DNA of 64,000 bases from NCBI RefSeq assembly GCF_015291705.1, contig NZ_CP030050.1, positions 2,108,001 to 2,172,000 on the forward strand. The letters run 5' to 3'. Shown here one piece after another: positions 36,583-45,255 of this stretch (position 1 is its first letter; every line of letters starts with the position of its first letter). Both the position numbers and the translations under genes were made by a program. This stretch comes from Bradyrhizobium arachidis. GTDB lineage: Bacteria; Pseudomonadota; Alphaproteobacteria; Rhizobiales; Xanthobacteraceae. The notes under the pieces were generated by a model. That model saw only the letters and a list, made by a program, of their open reading frames with translations. It searched no databases and had not been told where the DNA came from.

Positions 36583-36909
36583 TTACCACCACTGCGGCGG
36601 CGGGCGAGTGGCGGCCCTGCGCTCCTTCACTAGATGCGTTACCGAGTAGGTCTTTACGATCACGCCATGAGAGGCGTCCGGGCCGAAGGCATTGCGGATC
36701 GCTCCGCCGTAGGGATGGAAGCCGTCCGTTGAAATCTCAGCCTGGCCGATGACGCGGCGGCGGACGTCATGCAGGAAGTCCATGGTGCTTTCGGTCGTGG
36801 CGCTGCACGTTCTTTTGCTTCTTGTCAAGGCGCTGCGGAACGCGACCAACAAGCCCTTGAGGAACAACAGGATCTCGGACTGGTGATGGCGAGAGCTACG
36901 GCTCGACAA
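36583..36909 (-). mobile_element. IS1-type transposase remnant
   Basis: The frame carries MDFLHDVRRRVIGQAEISTDGFHPY and GVIVKTYSV, the central part of an IS1-family DDE transposase (catalytic Asp in STDG). The start and end are missing and no inverted repeats were recognised. Confidence 0.6.
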
Positions 36910-37071
36910 CAGCTCTTTGCCAAGCTATGTACGAACATACAGTGAACATGTCCTTGCAGTTGCAGCAGCCTTGCGATACATCTCGACTGGGGTATCCCCT
37001 AGGCAGATTCTGAGTGCGGGCGGCAAGCTGCATCCCTTTTTGGATGATGCCGATTCAGGGAGTGATAGCGA

Positions 37072-38603
37072 TTGTCCTTGTTCCGCCATTTGCATGACGA
37101 CGCGTTTTTAGCCTTCTCGCGCGATCACAAGCACTTGTACGCGGCCTGTCTGCTCGACCTCCATGAACGCTTCTTTTCAGGCGCACCGTCGTTTCCGCCC
37201 CCCCCAGCAGGTTGTCCATGCCATCTACGACGTCATGCGCGCCAACCCCGCCCTCTGGAACGAAGGCGATGATTTCGGCAGCCTGCCGGAAATGATCTCC
37301 GCGGGACGCCGCCGGATCCGGAAGGCCGACGTCGCGCTCACTTCCGAGAAGGGCGACAAGGCGCTCGGTCTTGCCCGACAACTGTACGCCCGGCTGCTCG
37401 CCTGGGGATGGCTTGAAGAGGAGGAATACGGGCTTCGCGTTACCGTTGACATGGCTATGGGACCGCTGCTCGTGATCCAGCGGCTCGCGAGCCTCAACAA
37501 GGATCTCTCGCAAAGATTCGGCGGCTTGATCGTACAAATACGCCTCAACCTGGAGGCCGTCGAAAAACTGAGGCCCGAGATCACCGACCGCAAGCAGCGC
37601 GAAGCCGCGCTCGCCGTCCGCGAGGCGCGCAATCAGGCCGACCAGTTCACGAGGAGCCTGCGAGCCATTCTCGCCGACCTGAAGCGCGTCCGACGGACAG
37701 TCATGGAGTCGAAAACCATCGCCACCCGGCTGGAAGCCTTTTTCGAGGAGTTCGTCGAGCAGCTCCTGCTGAAGGATTTCGAGTCCATCCTCACGGTCAA
37801 CCATCCGTACCGCTTCCGAGACGCCATTGTCGATCTCGCACGGAGGATATCCTACACCCCAGAAACCATGCAGGTCCTCGCCGAGGAGTACACAGCTTCC
37901 AGCATGGCAGCCGACATCGAGGACGGTCGAATGGCCGCGGCGGACGACCTGCTGGCTATCGAAAGCATCTTCGATCAGATCGGGGAGATGTTCGATAGGA
38001 TCGAGGCCTTCCGCAGGCAACTCGAAGCCCGGGTCCGCAACACCATTAAGTACGCGGAGCGGGGCGGGCAGGGACTCGTCGGCCGGGCCGGCGACCTGGT
38101 GCGGCGCCTGGATGCCCTACTGCGGGACGGCAGACACCACAAGGCGACTATCGAATGGAGCATCGAGCCGCTGCGGTCCCCCTGGTCGGAGCACCATCAG
38201 GCCCCGGCCAGGCAGCCGCGCCGTCCCGGTCGAAGCGAGGGAGCTCGCAGGGCCCCCGTCGGACCCGCTGTACGAACTGCGGAAGAAGCTCCGCCTCGAG
38301 TACATCGCTCGCATCGCGCCCCGCCCTGAGGATGTCAGACGATTTCTCGAGGGCCAGGTGCCGCCATTCGCGACCAAGGAAGCCCGCTTCATGGAAATCG
38401 AGACCGTGGACGACTTTCTCGCCTTCGATTGCGCCCGCCGATATGCGTTAACGGGTGAGGTTCCGGCGCAGGTCGCGGCCGGGTTCGATCTGGAGCCGCG
38501 CCCAGACACGCCGCCCCACGACAGCGAATGGCTTCGGTGTGCGAACTTCGTGGTCAGGCGATCCGGCCCCCTCCGGACAGCAGAGGCAGCCCGTGCTCAG
38601 TGA
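37072..38603 (+). pseudogene. jetA: Wadjet JetA, with two frame breaks
   Basis: First gene of a four-gene Wadjet operon; JetA is the kleisin-like subunit of this SMC-type plasmid-cleaving complex. From TTG 37072 (GGGAG upstream) the frame reads SLFRHLHDDAFLAFSRDHKH and LHERFFSG, a typical JetA start, then at a run of eight C (37198-37205) must shift to continue as QQVVHAIYDVMRANPALWN. The second frame runs to about 38200 and the remainder, LYELRKKLRLEYIARIAPRP to the stop at 38603, is in a third frame. Each break corresponds to one extra base. The central part (about 37210-38190) is rich in charged helices. As written JetA is not made; correction of two bases would restore about 510 residues. 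Confidence 0.75.
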
Positions 38604-39231
38604 GTTCGAAAACGTCGAGCGCTCCTTCGGCGCGGAAAAGGCAGCCGACCTCCGCAAAGCGCTGCACTTCCTGCTACGGCGGCAGTTCGTGTTCGCGGGA
38701 GATCCCCGGACTGGAACAGTCTACAACACGATCATGGATGGCCACTTCCGCGACGTGGTCGACGGCTTCTTCGATAGCTGCGGATACCGCGTCCATCGCG
38801 ATCCGGAGGCGCAGTGGGCCGGCATCGTCGCCATGGATGAGGACGTGTCGCTGCCTCGAATGAAGCTCGACGAAACCATTGTTGTGCTGGTGCTGGCGGC
38901 ATACTGGCAGCAGGAGGTGAACGTCGGAGCGGTCGAGGACCGGGCCGTGGTAGTGGCCACTTTGAACGACCTGTTCGATCGCTACCGCGAGATGGCGCAA
39001 CACGGCGGCGGAGGCGCGATCTCGGCCGCCCGCTTTCGCGACATCCTGCGCGAGGCCGCCCAACGCAGTTTGGTCGAGATCGGTGATTTTGACGACGAGG
39101 AGCAGGACTGCGAGATCAGGATCCGCCCGATGATCAAGCTGATCAGTGGCGGCGATGCCCTCCAACGGCTTGAGCGCTACGTCCGTAGTGAGGAGGCGCG
39201 GTTTCCGCAGCCGGCAGGAGACGAGGCATGA
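38593..39231 (+). CDS. jetB: Wadjet JetB
   Basis: Predicted KITE-like small subunit (DUF4194-type) of the Wadjet complex, 212 residues. It contains paired winged-helix-like segments (AEKAADLRKALHFLLRRQFV and FRDILREAAQRSLVEIGDF) and DETIVVLVLAAYWQQEV. GTG 38593 is chosen because GAGG lies seven bases upstream and the gene then overlaps the jetA stop by 11 bases; earlier in-frame starts lie inside jetA. It overlaps jetC by ATGA. JetB should bridge JetA and the JetC ATPase. The reading frame is intact. Confidence 0.8.
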   Translation: MLSEFENVERSFGAEKAADLRKALHFLLRRQFVFAGDPRTGTVYNTIMDGHFRDVVDGFFDSCGYRVHRDPEAQWAGIVAMDEDVSLPRMKLDETIVVLVLAAYWQQEVNVGAVEDRAVVVATLNDLFDRYREMAQHGGGGAISAARFRDILREAAQRSLVEIGDFDDEEQDCEIRIRPMIKLISGGDALQRLERYVRSEEARFPQPAGDEA

Positions 39232-41597
39232 TGGAGCTACGCCACCTGACGATGGTGAACTGGCACCTGTTCGATGTCGCCGACATCGACGTGACAGGAC
39301 ACGTCGGGGTCTTGGGCGAGAACCGGTCCGGCAAATCGACAATCCTCGACATGGCACAGGTCGTTCTCACCGGCGGGAGCCGGCGGTTCTTGCGCCTGAA
39401 CGCGGTCGCCGGCGACAGCGGAAAATCGCGCAGCGGCTCGAAGCGCAGCGTCGTCGATTACTGCCTTGGGACGCTCGGCGAAGACCAGCGCCGGCGCGAC
39501 GAGGCGCGCACCTACGTGGCGCTAGGGTTCGAAGACAAGGAAGGCGATCGACCGCCAGTCACGATCGGCATGGCGCTTGAGGCGCGCAAGTCCGACAGCA
39601 GGGAGACCGTGCTGGCACTGTTCGTCGCCGTCGGGACCGTTTTGAGCTCCAAGGACTTCATCGAGCAGCGAGGAAAGTCGCAATTCCCGGCGCCGTGGGA
39701 GGACGTGCGCGCCCGGATCGTCGCGGCGGTCGGCGAGGGCAACTTCGTCAATCATCGCGACCGGGCGAGCGACTACGTCCGCGAGTACATGCGCCATCTT
39801 CTGCCGCATTCGCCCTATGGCGAGCAGAACGCTAGCGCCTTGCAGAAATCAATCGTCAACGCGATGACGCTCGACCATAACCAAACGGCCACACAGTTCG
39901 TGCGGAACTACATCCTCGAGGACAGTCCGATCGGCATCAAGGAGCTGCGCGAGTCGATCCAGACATACCGCAACATCAGCGAAACCATTAGAAAGATGCG
40001 CCTCAGGCTCGAAGCCCTGAGGGCGCTTCGGGTCGTCCTCGGCACGCTTGAAGAAGCGCTCGAGACCAAGTTCAGGGAGGAGTGGATCGCAAAACGCGCG
40101 ACTTGGCTCGCGGCACGCGCGACAAACCTGGACTTCAAGACCAAGCGGCGTACCGAGATGGCGCGCCGGGACGCCGCAGCAAAACAACTCGAATTCATCG
40201 ACGACGACGTCAAGGCCATCGATAACGAGATCGAACGCCTCACGGCCGCAATCGCCGAGCACGATGCCAAGACCGGCAGAAAGTCCCTGCAGCAGACCGC
40301 CGATGTGGCTGGGCAGGCGGCGCACCGCGCCTCGGCGGACTTCAAGGCTCGTATGGAGAACATCCGTCGCCTGGAGCCGCTCCGCGCGATGTGCGCGGAC
40401 GGTTTCGAGGACTTCGTTCCTGCGCTTGAGCGTCTTCTGACTGCCACCGCCGGGGCCGACATCGGGCACGTCTCCGACGAACTCTCCGCGGCCGAGAAGT
40501 CCTTCGCCGCAAGCGGCACGAAATGGCTGCCGAAGATCGACGAAGCGCGTCAAACGATCATCGCGGAGCTTTCCGGGCTCCGAGGCCGGCGCGACGAGGT
40601 GCTCGAACGGATCCGACAGCACGCCGCCGGAGGGGCACGGGCCTATCTCGGCGACGACACTGAACTCCTCTGCCGCAGGCTGCGGCAGAGCGGAATGGCC
40701 CCGCGCGTGCTCTGCGACATCATCGAAGTCGCCGAGCCCGAATGGGTAGGAGCCGCCGAGGCGCTGCGCCAGTACGAACGGCAGGCGCGGGAAGCGGCGG
40801 AAAAGGCCTCCACCCTGCTGCGCGGCGAGTTCATCAACGCACTCACGGCCCGGATCGGCAAGATGGAGCGGGAGCTGCAGTCGTTGAACCGCAGTCTCTA
40901 CGCACATCCCTTCCACAACGAGCGCTATTCATTCCACCGCACCCAGGTCGTGGAATTCCAGCCCATCCTGAAGATCATCGAAATTGCCAAAACCTCTCCA
41001 GAGGCGCTGGATATGCTGTTCCGGGGCGACGCGCCCGATGACTTCCCGCACAAAGATACGATCCGTGCGCTCGAGGTATTGCTCGAGGATCCAGATAAGG
41101 ACTTCACCCAGTTCGAGGACTACCGCAACTTCTACACCTTCGAGATTCACATGGAGGATGTCGCTACGGGCCGTTCAACCCGCTGGGAGCAGCGGCGCGG
41201 CACCGGATCCGGCGCCGAACAGCAGGTGCCCATCTACGTCGCCATCGGCGCTTCGCTAGCCGCCGTCTACGGCAGCGCCGAGCGTCGCACGGGCAAGCCC
41301 TCCGGCTTCGCCCTCGCCATGTTCGACGAGGCCTTCTCCAAGATGGACGGCAAGAACCAGCGGCAGATGATGAGCTTCTACAAGAACCTGGGGCTCCAGT
41401 TCGTGATCGCGGCGCCGTTCGAGAAGCGGGTCGCCGTGCTCGAGCACATGGACACCATCGTGGAGGTGGACCGCATCGGCGAACAGTCCAGGGCCACTGT
41501 GGTGGAACTGAAAGAGAAGGCCAAGCGCGAACTAATGGCCATCGATCCGGACCTGATGTCCGAAGATGAGCTCGGCACCCGTCTGGCCGCCGAGTAG
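39228..41597 (+). CDS. jetC: Wadjet JetC, SMC/MukB-like ATPase
   Basis: ATPase motor of the Wadjet complex. Walker A is GENRSGKST (residues 30-38); long coiled-coil segments rich in Arg, Glu, Ala and Lys occupy about residues 230-560; near the C-terminus GTGSGAEQQVPIYVAIGASL stands in the signature position and FALAMFDEAFSKMD is Walker B, followed by FVIAAP as the last strand. At 789 residues it is shorter than the approximately 1100-residue JetC of the best-studied systems, so the coiled-coil arms should be short. ATGA overlap with jetB and a two-base gap to jetD show tight operon coupling. The complex is thought to extrude DNA loops and mark small circular DNA for cutting by JetD. Confidence 0.85.
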   Translation: MMELRHLTMVNWHLFDVADIDVTGHVGVLGENRSGKSTILDMAQVVLTGGSRRFLRLNAVAGDSGKSRSGSKRSVVDYCLGTLGEDQRRRDEARTYVALGFEDKEGDRPPVTIGMALEARKSDSRETVLALFVAVGTVLSSKDFIEQRGKSQFPAPWEDVRARIVAAVGEGNFVNHRDRASDYVREYMRHLLPHSPYGEQNASALQKSIVNAMTLDHNQTATQFVRNYILEDSPIGIKELRESIQTYRNISETIRKMRLRLEALRALRVVLGTLEEALETKFREEWIAKRATWLAARATNLDFKTKRRTEMARRDAAAKQLEFIDDDVKAIDNEIERLTAAIAEHDAKTGRKSLQQTADVAGQAAHRASADFKARMENIRRLEPLRAMCADGFEDFVPALERLLTATAGADIGHVSDELSAAEKSFAASGTKWLPKIDEARQTIIAELSGLRGRRDEVLERIRQHAAGGARAYLGDDTELLCRRLRQSGMAPRVLCDIIEVAEPEWVGAAEALRQYERQAREAAEKASTLLRGEFINALTARIGKMERELQSLNRSLYAHPFHNERYSFHRTQVVEFQPILKIIEIAKTSPEALDMLFRGDAPDDFPHKDTIRALEVLLEDPDKDFTQFEDYRNFYTFEIHMEDVATGRSTRWEQRRGTGSGAEQQVPIYVAIGASLAAVYGSAERRTGKPSGFALAMFDEAFSKMDGKNQRQMMSFYKNLGLQFVIAAPFEKRVAVLEHMDTIVEVDRIGEQSRATVVELKEKAKRELMAIDPDLMSEDELGTRLAAE

Positions 41598-41599
41598 TC

Positions 41600-42769
41600 A
41601 TGGCGCGACGTTTCACGGACGCGATCGGCCTTCTGAACGACCTGCTCGATCGCTTCGAGGCCGGGGCCGCAAGTCCAATCGCCCACCCCGACTATGCCGC
41701 TTTCTCGTCAGTAGTCGCGGCGGACGCGTTTCTGAACCAGATCAGGAAAGCCGAAAGTGCCGGCGCGGTGTCCATCGGCTGGGGGCGCGGCGCGAAGCGG
41801 GACCAAGTGGCGCACGTGAGGTTGGCCTCAGCGGAGATCTCATACCGATATCTCGACCGCACGCCGGCGTCACGCATCGCGGAGGACGCCGCCGCGCGGC
41901 TTGTAGCCGGAGTGGCGCTGAACGAGTCCCTGAAGAACAGCGGCTCTCAAATCGCGGAGGTGTGGGCGCGGGGTAAGACGTGGCACGGATTCGGTTCGTC
42001 CGAGGTCGACACGCTGCGCCATGCATTCGTTCTCGCCCAGGCGATCCTCGATAACAAGCATCTGGACGTCGACTACAAAACTTTCTCGCGACGTACGGTG
42101 GGGCACAGCAAGATACTCGAGCGCATCGAGGGTGCCGTGGTCCGGCTTTTGAGCGGCGTAATGGACTTTCCGCCTGGTGCCCGCCCCCGCGAGGCACTGC
42201 GAGCGATCGGACTGGAGCGTTTTGCCCCGCCGCTTCTGATCGCAGGCAAGATCGACCTTGATGGAGCCGACCTGTCCGGTATCTCTCCGCATTATCTCGG
42301 GATCAGTCCCAAGGAAGCAGATCGCGTCCGCTTCCGGGAGCCGCCGGCCTACGTTCTGACGATCGAAAATTTCGCAAGCTTCAACCGGCACATCGCCGAA
42401 GCGGACCCCGGCCGGTTAGGTACGACCATGTATGTCGGCGGGTACCCTTCGCTTGCCACCCAGCAGGCGCTGCGGACCATCGCAGGATTGGTATTCGAAC
42501 AGACGCCGATCTTTCATTGGTCGGACATCGATCCGGACGGCACCTGGATCTTCCACACCATCGAGCGCGCCGTCGATCGACCGATCCGTCCCCACCTCAT
42601 GAGCGTCGAAGTCGCCGAGCGCTTGGGACAAGTGCCCTTCAAAAAATCGGCACCCGCTCGATGTCCACCGAACTCCGGGATCGCGGCTCTGGCAGCGTAC
42701 CTGGCGGAAGATGGAGCCAAGACGCTCGAGCAGGAAGAACTCGATCCAGTCCTGCCGGAGCTTCATTAG
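41600..42769 (+). CDS. jetD: Wadjet JetD, Toprim nuclease
   Basis: Nuclease subunit of the Wadjet complex, 389 residues. The C-terminal Toprim domain shows the catalytic Glu in VLTIENFASFNRH (about residue 255), TMYVGGYPS and the DxD pair in FHWSDIDPDG (about residues 307-315). The N-terminal half (DUF3322-like) is helical and should dock on JetC. The gene ends with LEQEELDPVLPEL, a usual JetD end, so it seems complete. It begins two bases after the jetC stop. Known function: cleavage of plasmid DNA held by the JetABC loop extruder. Its use here depends on whether jetA is really broken. Confidence 0.85.
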   Translation: MARRFTDAIGLLNDLLDRFEAGAASPIAHPDYAAFSSVVAADAFLNQIRKAESAGAVSIGWGRGAKRDQVAHVRLASAEISYRYLDRTPASRIAEDAAARLVAGVALNESLKNSGSQIAEVWARGKTWHGFGSSEVDTLRHAFVLAQAILDNKHLDVDYKTFSRRTVGHSKILERIEGAVVRLLSGVMDFPPGARPREALRAIGLERFAPPLLIAGKIDLDGADLSGISPHYLGISPKEADRVRFREPPAYVLTIENFASFNRHIAEADPGRLGTTMYVGGYPSLATQQALRTIAGLVFEQTPIFHWSDIDPDGTWIFHTIERAVDRPIRPHLMSVEVAERLGQVPFKKSAPARCPPNSGIAALAAYLAEDGAKTLEQEELDPVLPELH

Positions 42770-43119
42770 AAAATGCGCGCGGATCAACGCGGTGCCGATC
42801 CCGATGAGCTTGCTCGGCCGACGACCTCCGTCGGCCTTTGTGAACAACACCTGCGTTCCGCAGCGCGAACGCCATGAGTAGGGCGGGGCGACTCCTTGCC
42901 GTGCTTCGACACAACGCACCAATCAAAAATGGTGGGAGCATTCTGGCCGCCGCACGCAAAATCTTTTCTATTGAGCGCTGCCATGGTGAGCGCTGCTGTG
43001 GACGTCGTGGTTGCGGCTTCGGATGTCTCGTTCAAGACGTGGTTTGTTCAAACGCGACAACAGCACCGCCTGCAACTACGTGCTACGGGAAAACCGACAT
43101 CGGTTCTTCATAAAACGCT
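42770..43119. other. Downstream region of the Wadjet operon
   Basis: No gene recognised. It leads into the inverted repeat and sigma-54-like element at 43120-43145. Confidence 0.4.
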
Positions 43120-43143
43120 CAACCGGCATTGGCATGCCGGTTG
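43120..43143. repeat. 10-bp perfect inverted repeat
   Basis: CAACCGGCAT and ATGCCGGTTG are separated by four bases (TGGC). There is no T-run after it, so it is not a normal rho-independent terminator. It overlaps the sigma-54-like element at 43130-43145. Confidence 0.7.
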
Positions 43144-43145
43144 CT
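43130..43145 (+). promoter_or_regulatory. Sigma-54-like (-24/-12) element
   Basis: TGGCATGCCGGTTGCT keeps GG-N10-GC and TTGCT and differs from TGGCACG-N4-TTGCW at one base. No perfect TGT-N10-ACA site was found 80-150 bases upstream; TGTCTCGTTCAAGACG near 43024 is one base off. A frame with a good ribosome site starts at 43208. Confidence 0.5.
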
Positions 43146-43207
43146 TGAACATGTGACCAGCCACTTCTGACTATGATGCTCCTTCAGCATTCGGTCGAGG
43201 TATTCAG

Positions 43208-43477
43208 ATGAAACTTGCCCGGTTGGTTGGTGGCAGAGGTCTCCTGATGCGCTTTCCAAACCATGCGGCTGCGCCGCGAACTCTGACATCTTCGGATCGC
43301 GCTCCAGTTTGCCGGGCAGAATCCGATTGTCTTGTAAAGGGCTCGCGGGGAATGGCGGTCCACAACAAGATGGTGCAGGCCAACGTAAAAGCGTTATACC
43401 TCAGGACCATTGGTTGCGTCACTTTTGGGTGGGGCTCAAGCGCGGGCATCTGCGAGATGCCGAGTCTGGGTTTGTAA
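43208..43477 (+). CDS. Small hypothetical protein behind a sigma-54-like element
   Basis: An 89-residue frame starting at ATG 43208 with GAGG seven bases upstream, about 60 bases after the sigma-54-like element. The start, KLARLVGGRGLLMRFPNHAA, is basic; no known domain is recognised, and the protein has no clear membrane segment. The ribosome site and promoter are the only support for it being expressed. It may be a decayed gene. Confidence 0.35.
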   Translation: MKLARLVGGRGLLMRFPNHAAAPRTLTSSDRAPVCRAESDCLVKGSRGMAVHNKMVQANVKALYLRTIGCVTFGWGSSAGICEMPSLGL

Positions 43478-43510
43478 AGCTAAGCGGCGGCGTTCAATCG
43501 GCGCTTTGCA

Positions 43511-44345
43511 GATGGTCAATAAGCTGATGCAGGACGATTGGGATCTCGAGAAAATAGTCAGGCAACAGGACGAGCTCAAGGTCAAGCTGCTTCGCGCCCA
43601 CTCGGTTGTCGAGGAATGTAAGGAAGGATTGGCGGATCTCGAGAGGAGGCTTGAGCGTCGAGCGGTTTCATCATCGATCGATAAACGCCAGCGCAACCCT
43701 GCGGCGAACAATTCAATACGTAACGCGCGACCGCGCAAATCCCGAAGCTTCGATGATCCTGTTGATCAGAATGCTGGTTTGACGTTTTCGAGTCGAACAT
43801 GGGACCGCTGAAAGTGCTGCCGCGCACGTTGGCAGCGAAAGGTTTTGTCGCGGAATTGGTGAAGATCTTGTGACGCGATGGGGTTGCGCGCCCGGCGGGC
43901 GAATTGGACAGCGGCCCTGTCGATAGGCGCGTTTGGTTGACCGCGGTGTGTTGGCAAGGGAATGTGCGCAGAGTAGCACCACATACGGGACGTATCGCCG
44001 CGTCTTTGGCTAGAGCCTCCTGCTTCGGGGCTGTTCAGCAGATGTTCTAAATCGAATATCAAAGCTCTCCAGCTTGAGCCAGCCAATTCGGTCGTTTTGT
44101 CCGTCTTAAGGTGTTCAAATTACCGGTAGACGTCTCTGGACGGGGCGCGAGGGGCGCGTTCAATGACGCGATGGTCGGCTATCACCGTGGGGCAAGGCAT
44201 GCGAGTGACGGACGGTGCTGACCGCGGAAGCCGACCATGCCTCACGGCCATCGCATGAAGGATGATGAGAACCGGCTGACTATGTCCGCATACGATCACA
44301 ATTCACCGAAAAACGGCAGGTAACGGCGATCACCTAAATTCGTGA
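43511..44345 (+). repeat. Fuller copy of a segment also present at 9762-10295
   Basis: Both ends match the segment at 9762-10295; about 310 bases in the middle are found only here. It contains the small gene at 43512-43811 and ends about 55 bases before the tts box at 44399. Confidence 0.7.
43512..43811 (+). CDS. Small coiled-coil-like hypothetical protein
   Basis: A 99-residue frame whose first 60 residues, MQDDWDLEKIVRQQDELKVK onward to LADLERRLERRAV, have a strongly charged, heptad-like pattern fitting a coiled coil. The second half is basic and of low complexity. The corresponding frame in the other copy of this segment (9767 onward) is disrupted. No family is recognised. ATG 43512 lacks a strong ribosome site. 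Confidence 0.4.
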   Translation: MVNKLMQDDWDLEKIVRQQDELKVKLLRAHSVVEECKEGLADLERRLERRAVSSSIDKRQRNPAANNSIRNARPRKSRSFDDPVDQNAGLTFSSRTWDR

Positions 44346-44398
44346 GACGCCAGGAACAGGGTTCTCGGTGAGAATGCGATCTGAGGCGGGCCGCAGCC

Positions 44399-44430
44399 TC
44401 GTCAGCTTCTCGAAAGCTTCTCCGTCTAGG
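44399..44430 (+). promoter_or_regulatory. tts box upstream of effector stub
   Basis: GTCAGCTTCTCGAAAGCTTC begins at 44401 and fits the tts-box core without mismatch, followed by TCCGTCTA. It lies about 35 bases before ATG 44465. Confidence 0.8.
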
Positions 44431-44464
44431 GACTAACCCAGTGATCCTTGACGGGGAGGCTGGC

Positions 44465-44626
44465 ATGGACTCGCACGATTGCGCCATATCCAATGCCGCA
44501 CCTCCGCCATCGGTACAGCACGCCGTTCCAGACGATCAACCGAACCAGGCGGGAGCAGACGCCTTTGAGCAGCAATTAGATGCGGCAGGCTTACGGCGAA
44601 CCGGCTTCGCGTCCATCCCTTGCTGA
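44465..44626 (+). pseudogene. Type III effector N-terminal stub
   Basis: A 53-residue frame with a strong ribosome site (GGGGAGG six bases upstream) and a perfect tts box. Its end, NQAGADAFEQQLDAAG, resembles SQAGQDGFEQHLAEAG in the effector encoded at 58652-60463, and both start with Met-Asp. So this is the secretion-signal end of an effector gene whose body was lost or replaced; the following sequence has no continuation in any frame. Confidence 0.65.
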
Positions 44627-45255
44627 GCGAGCGCCAGCTGGCGCGAAATATCGCGCCGCATTTTCGACTGTGATTGGAGTGCTGGATGTTTAGACCCCTT
44701 GCCGATCTGGCAGCGGCCAAGTAGCCGGGGCTCAATCGAAGCGCAGCGGATCGCCTTGGATAAAGTTTAGCGGCCAGAGGCGGTGAACAGTTCTTGTCCC
44801 TAACCCTGCGGCGCTCGACCTCGATCTCGCCGACATGAAAGCTGATCCCCCGCGTTCGTCCGGGACGTGTCGCTACTAATCTTGCGGTGCGCCTTCCTGG
44901 CTGTACGGTGTCAAGTGACCGTGGGCGCTCCTGACACTTCTTGTAGGCGGGTCTTTGATCGAACGCCGATGCGGCGGAGTGCGGATTCACCCGCACTTGA
45001 GATGCCGCTTCAGGCGCTTAAACTCTGTGAGAACGCCGAGAAGCTGTTTGGATTTTGGACTATCGCACAACGCTTCGTCTTCTTCGCGCATAGGCAAGGT
45101 GCTACGGCGCGATCGCAAAGTCGAAGCCTCCGCTGCGTCTTATAAATGTCATCTTGCGCGGGCCAGTGACGCGCGCGACGGCTCGATCGAGCCAGCGCTC
45201 AAATACCAGAAAAGGCACGCGGCAAGGATGCGTGCGACAAAGCACGAGCAGGTCA
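44627..45255. other. Intergenic stretch without a supportable gene
   Basis: About 630 bases between the effector stub and the polygalacturonase gene. Open frames on both strands lack motifs. It probably holds the polygalacturonase promoter. Confidence 0.4.

Noticed and set aside
37827..38603. Separate gene in the third frame over jetA
   Set aside because: Only its second half (after about 38200) looks like protein, and that part is the C-terminus of JetA; the first half is a shadow.
44433..44996. 187-residue minus-strand frame opposite the effector stub
   Set aside because: Arg/Ser-rich shadow composition, no ribosome site, and it crosses the perfect plus-strand effector start.
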